Shown here piece after piece: positions 38,906 to 48,944 of a DNA stretch of 64,000 nt. The stretch is from a bacterium. GTDB lineage: Bacteria; Electryoneota; RPQS01; DYHQ01. The first letter of the stretch is position 1; every line of letters starts with the position of its first letter. The notes beneath the pieces are model-generated. The model was given only the letters and a program-made list of their open reading frames with translations. It was not told the DNA's origin and searched no databases. The stretch spans positions 124,001 through 188,000 of the forward strand of contig JAUXGA010000001.1 of the NCBI GenBank assembly GCA_030622545.1, written 5' to 3'. The position numbers were made by a program, and so were the translations under genes.

Positions 38906-41281
38906 ATGCCCCCAAATCTCGATTACATACCACCGGATTCGTCGCGATGGAACTCGCCTCGCTTTGATGACATCCTCAATGCCCTGCCCGGAATCGCGTA
39001 TGTTGTTGATAATGAAATGCGTGTGCAGGCGGTAAACCATACTTGGGATGAAGCTGCCCGTCAATTCGCCGCCGATGGTATTTTAGGGGTACATATTATC
39101 GGCAAGCCTCTCCTCGACGCTGTGAGTGATGAGGCGCTACGCACATTTTACGAGCAGGTCATGCGCAATATTCTGCGAGGTGATGTGAAGGATTTCTCAC
39201 AGGTCATCGACACCAATTCCACTCCGGAGGGTCAGCAACATTTTCATCTCGATATTCGTCCGCTGAGAGGTCAGGGAGGCATTCAAGGACTTCTTTTTCA
39301 TGCGGTGGATTGCACCAAAGAATATCGTACCCGGCTCGAACTCATGGAAAAAGAGCGGAAGCTGGCGATTCTGCAGGAAAATATCGAGCAATACCACCGT
39401 GAAGATGTTCTCTTTGAGCGACTCTGGAAAATTCTGGCAAGTCATGGAGAAGCCGTGGATACGTCTCAACAGATTTTGGAGAATTTAGTCGAATCGCTGG
39501 AGGTTGAATATGGTGCGTTCTATACGCTTCAGGACGGCTGTTTTCGTCTAAAAGCATCTTGCGGTATCACGCCGGAACAGACAAATGAATTCAGGGAATT
39601 GAACGATACAGAAGCTGTGCATTCGATTCAACCGGGTATTTCTCGATTTCCTTTCGAGGGACAGTCAAGCCCGGTCGCTGAATTTGTCAAGACGTTAGGC
39701 GCGCAAGTGTTTGCGGCTACACCTATGATGTGTCAGGGAGAGAAACGAGGCTTGCTGCTATTGGCATCGGTCAATCAGGAGAAATTTCAGGAATCCGATT
39801 TGGGATTTATCAAGCTTATCGGGTGTATTCTGGTCGGCAAACATACCTTGCATACAACTATAGAAGCGCTGCAATCAGCGACGAATTATCACGAGCTCCT
39901 CACCCGCGACAGCGAACAGTTCTGGCTCCATCATACGAAACCAGAAGCACTGTATCAGCTCATTATCCAGCGATTTTCCGAAGAATCCTCTGCGATGTTT
40001 GCTACATTAAATCTTCTTGATAAATCACAGCAAAAGCTCTCGATTGTGAGTCACTGGAACGCGCCCGAGTTCTTCAAAAACGTGGTGGGAACCGATATTG
40101 GCTCGATGAAAATCGGGGAGCCTCCCAGCGGACTCAGCGCACTGGAACGAAGACCCCTGTACTTTGAGAATGTTCCTGAAAATGAAAACTATATCCCTTG
40201 GAATTATCTCGCCAGAGACATCGGATTCGGCAGCATCTGGTCCTTTCCCTTAATCGTAGGCGAAGAAGTACTCGCGGTTGCGAATCTTTATTTCTCGGAA
40301 ATTTCTCATCCCATGAGTCAGGAGTTTTTGAACCACTTTGAAGCATTGGCTGAACGCGCCGCCATTGTCGTTCACTGCGCTCAGGCCGAATCACATGAAT
40401 GCAGCTTGAAATCCACACGGGAAGAGAACGCTGAAAATCGAACATGGATACTGAGTGTGGAGCAGACGCCGAATGTGAAGCAAGAGACCGAAGACTCGAA
40501 ACCGGAACCGCGCAGCGAAAGCAAAGGCTTCGATATTTTGGAGAAGATGGCGTCCACTATCGGAAAGGACTTCAATAATTTACTCACCGGTATTATGGGG
40601 CGCGCATCTCTTCTTGCCGGAGAATTGGACTCGAACCACCCGTCTCAGACGGATATCGTGAGCCTGATTGAGGCGACTCAAAAAGCGTCGGCCTTGATTC
40701 AGAATCTCCTGAATTTCGGTGACAAACAAGAGCCCGTATTCCAGCCCCTGGATTTTCCCGACATCTTCCAGTCTCTTGAAGTATCGCTCCGAGAATGCAA
40801 ACCGGAAGCGGTTGAATTGAATTTCCACCACGATGTTGCGGAGTCAATTGTATCGGGAGATAAACCGCAAATTCAAAGATTGCTGGATTTGCTTGTGAAC
40901 AACACTTTCGCAGCGCTTCCTGAAGGCGGTCGGGTTGAAATATCGGCCAAGAAAGTTCATGTGGAAGAGCCGCCTGCGGGTGCGTGGCTGTCCGCGGCTT
41001 CCGGAGACTACGTGCGCCTTCGAGTTCAGGACAGCGGCATGGGGATTTCCGCTGAACAAAGGCCGCATCTTTTCGAACCGTTTTTCACTGGCTGGAAGCA
41101 GGGAAGTCATGCCGGTTTGGGACTCGCATCCGTCTGGGCAATCACCCAGAAGCACGGCGGCTGGATTCATCTCAACAGTTCGGAAGGGGAGGGAGCAGCG
41201 TTCGATATTTACTTGCCCGTTCAAAGCTCGGAAGTCGCACTTGATAAGAAGGACGATTCTGTCGTATATTATCCGGAGTAA
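38906..41281 (+). CDS. PAS/GAF histidine-kinase-like protein lacking phosphoacceptor His
   Basis: GKDFNNLLTGIMGRASLL where HDFNNLL is expected; DSGMGIS and GLGLASVWAI ATPase boxes present. Confidence 0.8.
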   Translation: MPPNLDYIPPDSSRWNSPRFDDILNALPGIAYVVDNEMRVQAVNHTWDEAARQFAADGILGVHIIGKPLLDAVSDEALRTFYEQVMRNILRGDVKDFSQVIDTNSTPEGQQHFHLDIRPLRGQGGIQGLLFHAVDCTKEYRTRLELMEKERKLAILQENIEQYHREDVLFERLWKILASHGEAVDTSQQILENLVESLEVEYGAFYTLQDGCFRLKASCGITPEQTNEFRELNDTEAVHSIQPGISRFPFEGQSSPVAEFVKTLGAQVFAATPMMCQGEKRGLLLLASVNQEKFQESDLGFIKLIGCILVGKHTLHTTIEALQSATNYHELLTRDSEQFWLHHTKPEALYQLIIQRFSEESSAMFATLNLLDKSQQKLSIVSHWNAPEFFKNVVGTDIGSMKIGEPPSGLSALERRPLYFENVPENENYIPWNYLARDIGFGSIWSFPLIVGEEVLAVANLYFSEISHPMSQEFLNHFEALAERAAIVVHCAQAESHECSLKSTREENAENRTWILSVEQTPNVKQETEDSKPEPRSESKGFDILEKMASTIGKDFNNLLTGIMGRASLLAGELDSNHPSQTDIVSLIEATQKASALIQNLLNFGDKQEPVFQPLDFPDIFQSLEVSLRECKPEAVELNFHHDVAESIVSGDKPQIQRLLDLLVNNTFAALPEGGRVEISAKKVHVEEPPAGAWLSAASGDYVRLRVQDSGMGISAEQRPHLFEPFFTGWKQGSHAGLGLASVWAITQKHGGWIHLNSSEGEGAAFDIYLPVQSSEVALDKKDDSVVYYPE

Positions 41282-41430
41282 TGAATCGTCCATCGAAACT
41301 CTTAACCGCATGGGAAGTGGTTTTTGGAGCCGCTTTCCTGCTTGGGTTGGTTGTTTACATCGTCGCGACAGGCCATAAGGACTGGTGGGGACTTTCGGCG
41401 ATTTGCTATCTGTCGCCATGGATTATTTGA
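41281..41430 (+). CDS. 49-aa membrane ORF, probably truncated
   Basis: MNRPSKLLTAWEVVFGAAFLLGLVVYIVATGHKDWWGLSAICYLSPWII, then directly pseudogene sequence. Confidence 0.35.
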   Translation: MNRPSKLLTAWEVVFGAAFLLGLVVYIVATGHKDWWGLSAICYLSPWII

Positions 41431-41433
41431 AAA

Positions 41434-41867
41434 ATCCCGACAGTGGATACGTTATCAGGCGGTTATCATCTCGCTGTTGGTTCACCCTGTATTGATGCTG
41501 GTGATCCGGAATTGCCCTATGATCCCGATACCACTATTTCAGACATGGGCGCCTTCTATAATCATCAGGTCGCTATCGAAGAATCCGATGCAATCTTGTC
41601 GTTTGCCTATGCCCTGCATCCGAACAGGCCCAATCCCTTTAACCCAACTACAAACATCTGCTATGACGGTGCGCAGACCAACCATATCACACTGACGATC
41701 TACAACCTCTCCTCGGCCAACAAATCACACGCCTCGTGGACAAGCAGCATCTGCCGGGTTCTTATACAATACTCTGGAACGCCGTCAACCTCCCCTCCGG
41801 GCTCTATCTCTGCCGCATGAAAGCAAGAGGATTTGTGCAGACGCGGAAGATGATATTGCTAAAATGA
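41434..41867 (+). pseudogene. C-terminal remnant of a secreted protein with FlgD/T9SS-like sorting tail, frameshifted
   Basis: YALHPNRPNPFNPTTNICYDG then a frame change near 41705-41715 to LLGQQITRLVDKQHLPGSYTILWNAVNLPSGLYLCRMKARGFVQTRKMILLK*. Confidence 0.75.
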
Positions 41868-42138
41868 TTTGCGAGCGTAGGGCTTGGCCTGTGACCCGCC
41901 CTCAATAATGTTCTTTGGATACTCAAATTCCCACTTGATTTTCAAAGCTTTTTTTGCGAAATTAACAAGTTAGTGGAGGCAAGCCTCTCGCACAGATGAC
42001 GCTGAAGCCGTTCAAGTTCTAAATTGCTGTGGAATGGATGAAATCCCTGATTCTATTTCGTCATTATCCGTTTTTAAAGCGAGAACCTTGGGAATAGTGT
42101 TCTCCAAATTGTTGAACCAAATATTAAGGAGTAAAACC

Positions 42139-42576
42139 GTGGAAAAAGAAGAAAGCAAAGTAACTAAGGCTGTCAGAGAAGCTGTAGTCGAGGCGGTGAA
42201 AAAGGGTGGGGATATTGGAACTAAGGTAGCGGAAATTACCCGAGAGGCTATTAAGAAAGGATTGGAAAAGACCGAGCCTACACAAGAAAAAGTGGAAGTG
42301 TTGGCTCGGGATGCGATGAAAGGCATTGTGCGGGGTGCCAAAGAAGCGAAAGTAAAAGCCGCGGAACTGACGAAGCAGGCAACCGAGGGCATCGTTGAAG
42401 GAACAAAACAGGCTGGTGTAAAAACTTCCGACTTTGCCATAAATGCTGCTGAGGCTGCTTTCGAGGCTGCCGGTGAGGCAGGGGATAAAGCACTTGAAAT
42501 GGCAAAAGATGCTGCAAAAGGTCTTTTTGCAGGTGCCAAGGATGTGTTCAAGAAGAAAGGCGAAAGTGATAAATAG
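42139..42576 (+). CDS. LEA-like amphipathic helical repeat protein
   Basis: Ala/Lys/Glu-rich repeated segments (KAAELTKQATEGIVEGTKQAG); GTG start after AGGAG. Confidence 0.6.
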   Translation: MEKEESKVTKAVREAVVEAVKKGGDIGTKVAEITREAIKKGLEKTEPTQEKVEVLARDAMKGIVRGAKEAKVKAAELTKQATEGIVEGTKQAGVKTSDFAINAAEAAFEAAGEAGDKALEMAKDAAKGLFAGAKDVFKKKGESDK

Positions 42577-42638
42577 GATTTGGAACAGCCCATGATAAAA
42601 TATCTGCAATTTTCTGAAAAATCACCCCTGTTCGAACG

Positions 42639-43946
42639 ATGACCCAGCCGCGCACATTCCGCGGAACACGGGATTTCCTGCCGCCGGAGCTTATCGGTCG
42701 CCGTAAGATTCAGGAAATCATTGAATTAACCTACCGCCGCTACGGATTCCAGCCTCTCGAAACGCCCGCTATCGAGTATTTCGACGTGCTGACGGGCAAA
42801 TCCGATGAAACGGATAAGCTCATCTACAAGCTGGAACACAAAGGCGATGCGCTGGGGCTTCGTTATGACCTGACCGTGCCTCTGGCGCGGGTGGTGGCGC
42901 AGCACAAACAACTGCCCCGCCCGTTCAAACGCTATCAGATTCAACCTGTCTGGCGCGCTGACAGGCCGCAGCCGCGCCAAGGGCGCTTCCGCGAATTCGT
43001 GCAGTGCGACGCTGATATTATTGGAACAGCATCGCTCTTAGCCGACGCCGAAATCATCGCTCTGACGAACGAAATCCTCGCAAAATTAGGCTTCGAAGGC
43101 TTCATCATCCGGCTTTCATCGCGCAAACTGCTGCGCGGCATGGCATCTCTCATATGTGGCGATGAAGAAAAGGTCTTTCCTCTGTGCCGCTGTATTGACA
43201 AACTGGATAAAATCGGCTGGGACGGCGTGCAAAAAGAGCTTGCGGAATGCGGTTTCACCGATGACGTACGCGCGAAAGTTGAGAAATTTTGCGGCTTGTG
43301 GGATGAGAATCTCGACTGGTCTGCGGCAGAAAAAGTGTTGCAAAATGTCGAAATCGGTCTGGAGGGATTGAAAGAAGTTCGCGAAGTTTATGAGCGCGCC
43401 ATTCAGCTTGGTGTTCCTCCCGAGCGTTTGAAGCCGGATTTGACACTGGCGCGAGGGCTGGACTACTACACCGGGCCGATTTATGAAACTGTGCTGCCGG
43501 ACAAGCCGCATATCGGTTCGCTGTCAGGCGGCGGTCGCTACGACGGTCTCGTCGCAACTTTCTCGAAAGAAAACGTCCCGGCCACAGGCACGACACTCGG
43601 GCTCGACCGCATCCAAACCGCCATGAAGGAACTCGGCATCTTCACCGAAGTCCCCAGCGAAACCGACGTACTTATCGCTCAGTTTGACGAAGAGGGCCTT
43701 CCGGCGGTACTCGCCCTCGCAACGAAGCTTCGCAAAGCGGATTTCAATGTCGAAGTTTGGTATGAATCCGATAGACTGAAAAAACAGTTCACCTACGCCG
43801 ACAGGCAGCAAATCCCATTCGTCATCATCCTCGGTCCCGACGAACGTGCCGCAGGCAAAGTCACCGTCAAATCCCTCGCCACCGGCGAGCAAAAAACGAT
43901 TCCGGAGGCGGAACTTACTGCACTATTGGACTCGGCAAAGGGGTGA
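42639..43946 (+). CDS. hisS: Histidyl-tRNA synthetase
   Basis: GTRDFLPPE, QPVWRADRPQPRQGRFREF, LARGLDYYTGPIYE. Confidence 0.95.
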   Translation: MTQPRTFRGTRDFLPPELIGRRKIQEIIELTYRRYGFQPLETPAIEYFDVLTGKSDETDKLIYKLEHKGDALGLRYDLTVPLARVVAQHKQLPRPFKRYQIQPVWRADRPQPRQGRFREFVQCDADIIGTASLLADAEIIALTNEILAKLGFEGFIIRLSSRKLLRGMASLICGDEEKVFPLCRCIDKLDKIGWDGVQKELAECGFTDDVRAKVEKFCGLWDENLDWSAAEKVLQNVEIGLEGLKEVREVYERAIQLGVPPERLKPDLTLARGLDYYTGPIYETVLPDKPHIGSLSGGGRYDGLVATFSKENVPATGTTLGLDRIQTAMKELGIFTEVPSETDVLIAQFDEEGLPAVLALATKLRKADFNVEVWYESDRLKKQFTYADRQQIPFVIILGPDERAAGKVTVKSLATGEQKTIPEAELTALLDSAKG

Positions 43947-44019
43947 ATTGCCTAACGTCCATTTTTGATTAGTTCGGATTATCTCCTTTCAATATAAATA
44001 ACCCTAATGGAGGTTTCAC

Positions 44020-45180
44020 ATCGAATTATTAGCTTTCATAGTAGGCTTCGTTCTTGGAGCGATTATAGTTTTTATTATCAATAGAGCTCTTCAGAACAGA
44101 GTCAAGGAGTCTTTTGGAATGCTTTCGAGGGACGCTTTGTCCAAAAACACAGAGGATTTTCTTAAGCTTGCCAATGAAACCCTTTCAAAGCAAACACAAA
44201 GCGGCGAGAAAGACCTTGAAGGTAAGAAAGAGCTCATTAATCAGACACTTGATGCGATGAAAACAGACCTGCAAAATGTTCAGAAACTTGTGACAAATTT
44301 CGAGAGGGATAGAGAGCAGAAGTTCGGTGAACTTACTAATCAATTGAAAAACACAGCTATGCAGACGGGGAAACTGCAAGAAACCACTCATCAATTGCGT
44401 GAGGCGTTGGCGAGTACAAAAGCTCGTGGACAGTGGGGTGAACGGATGGCCGAAGATGTCTTGAGGTTCGCCGGATTTGTCGAAGGCATAAATTATCTGA
44501 AACAGAAAGCATTGGAAACAACAGGGACACGTCCGGATTACACGTTTCTCTTGCCCCAAGGTTTAAGGGTCAACATGGATGTGAAATTTTCTTTGGATAA
44601 TTACCGGCGTTACCTTGAAGAAGATGGAGAAACTGATAAAAGAAAATACAAGTCGCAATTTCTTCGAGATGTCCGAGGGAGAATCAAGGAAGTCACGACC
44701 CGTGATTATATCAACCCTGCAGAGAATACCGTGGATTATGTCATCATGTTCATTCCGAATGAACAGGTCTACGCTTTTATCAATGAAAACGACAGCAAAA
44801 TTCTCGATGTAGCTCTGAAGAATAAAGTCATCATCTGTTCACCGCTGACACTCTACGCCATCCTTGCGGTCATTCGGCAGGCTGTGGACAATTTCAACCT
44901 TGAAAAAACCGCCGCTCAGATGTTATCCCTATTTGGAACATTTCATAAACAATGGGAGTTGTTCATCGAGTCGTTTGAAAAAATAGGGAAGAGGCTCGAA
45001 GATACTCAGAAAGAATACAACAAGCTGACATCCACGCGCCGCAACCAACTCGAGCGTCCCTTGCGACAGATTGAAGATTTACGAAAACAAAAGGGAATCC
45101 CTGCCGAACAGCCTTTGATCGAGGGAAGCGCCGCTCCCGAAGAAACCACCGACGAAACACCAGTGCACGATACAGATTAA
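44020..45180 (+). CDS. rmuC: DNA recombination protein RmuC, possibly with an ATC start
   Basis: ARGQWGERMAEDVLRFAGF, PDYTFLLPQG, DVKFSLDNYRRY; TM anchor only encoded upstream of the first ATG (44119). Confidence 0.85.
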   Translation: MELLAFIVGFVLGAIIVFIINRALQNRVKESFGMLSRDALSKNTEDFLKLANETLSKQTQSGEKDLEGKKELINQTLDAMKTDLQNVQKLVTNFERDREQKFGELTNQLKNTAMQTGKLQETTHQLREALASTKARGQWGERMAEDVLRFAGFVEGINYLKQKALETTGTRPDYTFLLPQGLRVNMDVKFSLDNYRRYLEEDGETDKRKYKSQFLRDVRGRIKEVTTRDYINPAENTVDYVIMFIPNEQVYAFINENDSKILDVALKNKVIICSPLTLYAILAVIRQAVDNFNLEKTAAQMLSLFGTFHKQWELFIESFEKIGKRLEDTQKEYNKLTSTRRNQLERPLRQIEDLRKQKGIPAEQPLIEGSAAPEETTDETPVHDTD

Positions 45181-45228
45181 AATGCAATTTATTTAAAACC
45201 CGTCCATTTCTATCATAGGAGTTTTGCA

Positions 45229-46599
45229 ATGAAAAAGTCAAAAATCACTTTTGCCATGCTAATCGCGCTGATGGCGATGGCGTTTTTCGTGTTCACGGGT
45301 TGTCCCAGCAGTGACGACGAAGAACTGCCTCCCGGTCCGAATCCGGAAGATTACTCAGCTTCGGGCTCTTTCACGTCTGAAACAAACGGTACCGTTGAGA
45401 CAACAAGCGGTGCTAATATTACCGTGCCCGTGGGAGCCGTTCCCCTGACAACCGATGGTGAAACCGGCACGATGGTTTTCTCTATCGAGCGTAATGCCGC
45501 TTTGCAGGTCAATCCTCCCGCAGGCGAAACGATGGTCTCGGATATCTATCGTTTCGGGCCGGACGGATTCGTTTTTGCACGGCCGGTGGAAATCGGAATT
45601 CCGTTTTTGGGAGAGGGAGATCCTCGGCAGTTGAAAATCTACCGAGTGAATCCCACGACCGGCGAGCCGGAACTCAAGGGCGGTGTCTATAATGAAACCA
45701 CCAACACGATTATCGTTCAAACCTACGAACTGTCCGATTGGTTTGGTGCAGAAGGAGATCCCGATGAAAGGGTCTGGGGTTGCATCCATGTACAAAATCA
45801 TTCTGGCGAGTGGCTGTATCTGTGTGTGGAGGAATATGAATTCGAATACCCGGAGCAAGATGGAAACAGCACGGAATTGAATTCCCTCTGGGCGCCTTCC
45901 GGCACCATCGGATGGGTTAATGAAGGTGATTGGTTCGTCCCACAGGGAAACTATACAATTTGTAAGTCGACACTAAAATCCAATGTATCCAATGACTGTA
46001 TGGCGGACTCGTGTTATGTACATGTATTCGAAAGTGTTCAGGTGCCTGACCCTTGGCTCTACAACAATCAACAATGTACATGGCTGTATGTCACTCCACT
46101 GAACGAAGACAATGAAGGCCCTTGCCCTTGCAACCCTACTCCTACACCTTCCGTTGGAACCGGCGATGTTCAAGTGACGCTGACGTGGCATAATTATCAA
46201 TCTATCGACCTCGATTTGTGGGTCACCGATCCCGATTCAGAGCGGTGCTGGTATGCGAACGAGACAACCGTTTCCGGAGGCGAACTCGACCGAGATAACC
46301 TGTGTGGGAATTATATTAATGGCCGACCGGAAAACATCTTCTGGAGTTCGGCGCCGGCCGGAGAGTATATTGTTCAAGTCGATTGGTATTCGGACTGTGG
46401 CAATGGGATGACATCTCAGGGATTTGACGTCCGTGTCGTTGCTAACGGTCAGACCCAAACGTACAACGGGACTATTACACCCGACCCGAGAACAATCGAA
46501 GTCACTCGTTTCACAGTTAATCCCACAATATTTGGTCCATACACTGGAACACCGGTGGATACCAAAGACATTTGCCGGCCAGAGAAAACGCGTCGCTGA
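45229..46599 (+). CDS. Secreted lipoprotein of unknown function
   Basis: FFVFTGCPSS lipobox; QVTLTWHNYQSIDLDLWVTDPDSE C-terminal domain. Confidence 0.75.
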   Translation: MKKSKITFAMLIALMAMAFFVFTGCPSSDDEELPPGPNPEDYSASGSFTSETNGTVETTSGANITVPVGAVPLTTDGETGTMVFSIERNAALQVNPPAGETMVSDIYRFGPDGFVFARPVEIGIPFLGEGDPRQLKIYRVNPTTGEPELKGGVYNETTNTIIVQTYELSDWFGAEGDPDERVWGCIHVQNHSGEWLYLCVEEYEFEYPEQDGNSTELNSLWAPSGTIGWVNEGDWFVPQGNYTICKSTLKSNVSNDCMADSCYVHVFESVQVPDPWLYNNQQCTWLYVTPLNEDNEGPCPCNPTPTPSVGTGDVQVTLTWHNYQSIDLDLWVTDPDSERCWYANETTVSGGELDRDNLCGNYINGRPENIFWSSAPAGEYIVQVDWYSDCGNGMTSQGFDVRVVANGQTQTYNGTITPDPRTIEVTRFTVNPTIFGPYTGTPVDTKDICRPEKTRR

Positions 46600-46764
46600 T
46601 TCATTCGCTAATAATCGCCGAGGCAGATCCTCTGATCTGCCCGGAATTTTCAAGAACCGCCGGAATCAGTCGCGGTGTTGGCTGTTTGCAGCCAACGCAT
46701 GGATTTCTCCGTCATTTTGGATCTTATATGCCCGTAATGGTGCTGATAAACAGGAGAATAGAGC

Positions 46765-46980
46765 ATGATTTTTCACGTGACACTCGAGAAAGACGAAGAC
46801 GGCTGGATTGTTGCAGAATGTCCGGCGCTTCCGGGGTGTGTCTCTCAGGGCAAAGATGAAGAAGAAGCTCTGAAGAATATCAAGGAAGCCATCACGGCTT
46901 GGTTATGGGCCGAAGACCAGAAGGCAGCGGCTTTATTGCCACAGAAGCCGGGACAGCAGCCTATTGTCGTAGCGGTATAG
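46765..46980 (+). CDS. hicB: HicB-like antitoxin
   Basis: VTLEKDEDGWIVAECPALPGCVSQGKDEEEALKNIKEAI. Confidence 0.88.
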   Translation: MIFHVTLEKDEDGWIVAECPALPGCVSQGKDEEEALKNIKEAITAWLWAEDQKAAALLPQKPGQQPIVVAV

Positions 46981-46984
46981 CGAC

Positions 46985-47206
46985 ATGGGTAAGCTAAGCA
47001 ACATCTCAGGAAAGGATACCGTCAAAGCCTTCCAAAAAGCTGGTTGGCAACCCCTTGGCCAGGTTGGTAGTCACTTCGTGATGGTCAAAGCAGGTATAAG
47101 AGTGAATCTCTCGGTTCCTTTGCACAAGGAATTAGCAGTTGGCACACTCCGTGCTTTGATTCGCCATTCCGGCCTTACGGTGGAAGAATTCTTGAATTTG
47201 CTTTGA
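46985..47206 (+). CDS. hicA: HicA-like mRNA interferase toxin
   Basis: KAFQKAGWQPLGQVGSHFVM...LSVPLHKELAVGTLRALIR. Confidence 0.88.
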   Translation: MGKLSNISGKDTVKAFQKAGWQPLGQVGSHFVMVKAGIRVNLSVPLHKELAVGTLRALIRHSGLTVEEFLNLL

Positions 47207-47228
47207 ATCTTACACAAAAGGAACAGCA

Positions 47229-48551
47229 TTGAGCGACAAGGCAACAACCGTTCACATCCAGACCTACGGCTGCCAGATGAATCTCGCCGACAGCCGCACT
47301 GTGGAAACCCTTCTCCGTAACGCCGGTTTTCACATAGCGGATGGGATTGAAAAAGCGGATGTCATTCTGGTCAACACGTGCGCCGTGCGTGATTCCGCCG
47401 AGCAGCGCGCCTTCGGAAAATTGAACAGTCTTTCCCGCTGGAAATCCGAAGGGCGCATCATCGGTATATTGGGCTGCATTCCGCAGGAGCTGAAGGAAGA
47501 TTTACGCTCGCGCATGCCGTTCCTCGATTTAATTGTCGGGCCGGATGATTACCGTGAGCTGCCGCGCTTAATCGACGAACGGCTCGGACTCGCATCCGAT
47601 GAACCCGCTTATGTGGCAACTCGTCTGAGCCGCAGCGAGCTTTATGACGAAATTCTTCCGCATGTCACGGGCGACGTCTCTGCGTTCGTGACGATTACGC
47701 GCGGCTGTGACAAATTCTGCACGTACTGCGTTGTTCCTTTTGTGCGCGGGCGAGAACGTTCGCGGCCCTTGTCGTCGATTACCGCTGAAGTGGAAGCGCT
47801 GGTCGCTCGCGGGACGCGCGAAGTGATGCTCTTGGGTCAGAATGTCGATGCGTATCGCTGGGAAAGCAAGTCTTTCGCCGACTGTCTGAGTGCTGTCGCG
47901 GAAGTGAAAGGACTCGAGCGAGTCCGTTTTCTGACATCGCATCCGCAGGATATTCATGTCAGTCTTTTCGAAGTGATGGCGGCGAATCCGAAAATCTGCC
48001 CGTATCTTCATCTACCGGTGCAATCGGGTTCCAACCGGATTCTCGGATTGATGAACCGCGGCTACACACGCGAACGCTACATCGACATCATCGAAGAAGC
48101 ACGGGCGCTCGTTTCGGGTATAGCGCTGTCAACTGATATCATCGTCGGTTTTCCTTCGGAGACCGAGCGCGAATTTGAAGAAACTCTCGAGCTCGCGGAG
48201 CAAATTCGTTTCGACAGCGCGTTTATGTTCAAATATTCAGTGCGTCCGAATACGAAAGCCGCAAAGATGCCGGACGATGTCCCCGAGCCTGAAAAAATCC
48301 GCCGTCTCGAAAAACTTATCGCGCAGCAAAACGGCATCTCCCGACAGCGGAACAAAGCGCAAATTGGGCGAGTAGATGAGGTATTGATTGAAGGGTTTTC
48401 ACCTAAAAATAACAAATGGCTTTTCGGGCGCACACCCGATTTCCGGCCGGTGGTTTTCTCGCCCAACGGTGAAGGGCCGGGTCAGGTGATAAAATTGCGG
48501 CTCACCGAACTGCGCGGGTTTACGTTCGTCGGTGAGCATATTATAAAATAA
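47229..48551 (+). CDS. miaB: tRNA-2-methylthio-N6-dimethylallyladenosine synthase MiaB
   Basis: YGCQMNLADS, RGCDKFCTYCVVPFVRGRERSR. Confidence 0.93.
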   Translation: MSDKATTVHIQTYGCQMNLADSRTVETLLRNAGFHIADGIEKADVILVNTCAVRDSAEQRAFGKLNSLSRWKSEGRIIGILGCIPQELKEDLRSRMPFLDLIVGPDDYRELPRLIDERLGLASDEPAYVATRLSRSELYDEILPHVTGDVSAFVTITRGCDKFCTYCVVPFVRGRERSRPLSSITAEVEALVARGTREVMLLGQNVDAYRWESKSFADCLSAVAEVKGLERVRFLTSHPQDIHVSLFEVMAANPKICPYLHLPVQSGSNRILGLMNRGYTRERYIDIIEEARALVSGIALSTDIIVGFPSETEREFEETLELAEQIRFDSAFMFKYSVRPNTKAAKMPDDVPEPEKIRRLEKLIAQQNGISRQRNKAQIGRVDEVLIEGFSPKNNKWLFGRTPDFRPVVFSPNGEGPGQVIKLRLTELRGFTFVGEHIIK

Positions 48552-48587
48552 AATCGCGGCTCCTTCAAAAAAAGGAAGGAAGTATTT

Positions 48588-48941
48588 ATGCGGATTTTCC
48601 ATTGGATTATCCTGATTGTCGTTCTCGTTTTAGTCGTGGCGATTTTCACGCAGAACAACCAGACATTGGAGACGGCGGAGACGGTGAAGATTTTTAAATG
48701 GCAAACCTCCCCTGATTGGCCGATTTCCTACAGCCTCATACTGGCAGGTCTCGCAGGGTATCTGTTGTCTCTCCTCGGTGCGGTCATCAATCAGCTTCGT
48801 CTGCGCGCTCAAATCGGTCACCTCAAACGAGAGAACAGACAGGTGCGCGAAGAACTGGATCGCCTGCGAAATCTGGCGGTTGAAGAAGATATGACATCCC
48901 CCTCTTCGCCGGAAGAATCTCAAACCCAAGCTCAGGAGTAA
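48588..48941 (+). CDS. LapA-domain membrane protein
   Basis: Two TM segments and coiled tail; immediately upstream of LapB-like TPR protein. Confidence 0.75.
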   Translation: MRIFHWIILIVVLVLVVAIFTQNNQTLETAETVKIFKWQTSPDWPISYSLILAGLAGYLLSLLGAVINQLRLRAQIGHLKRENRQVREELDRLRNLAVEEDMTSPSSPEESQTQAQE

Positions 48942-48944
48942 AAA

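Noticed and set aside
46765-47206. HicBA as a novel system
   Set aside because: Both proteins match the standard HicA/HicB families; antitoxin-first order is a known variant
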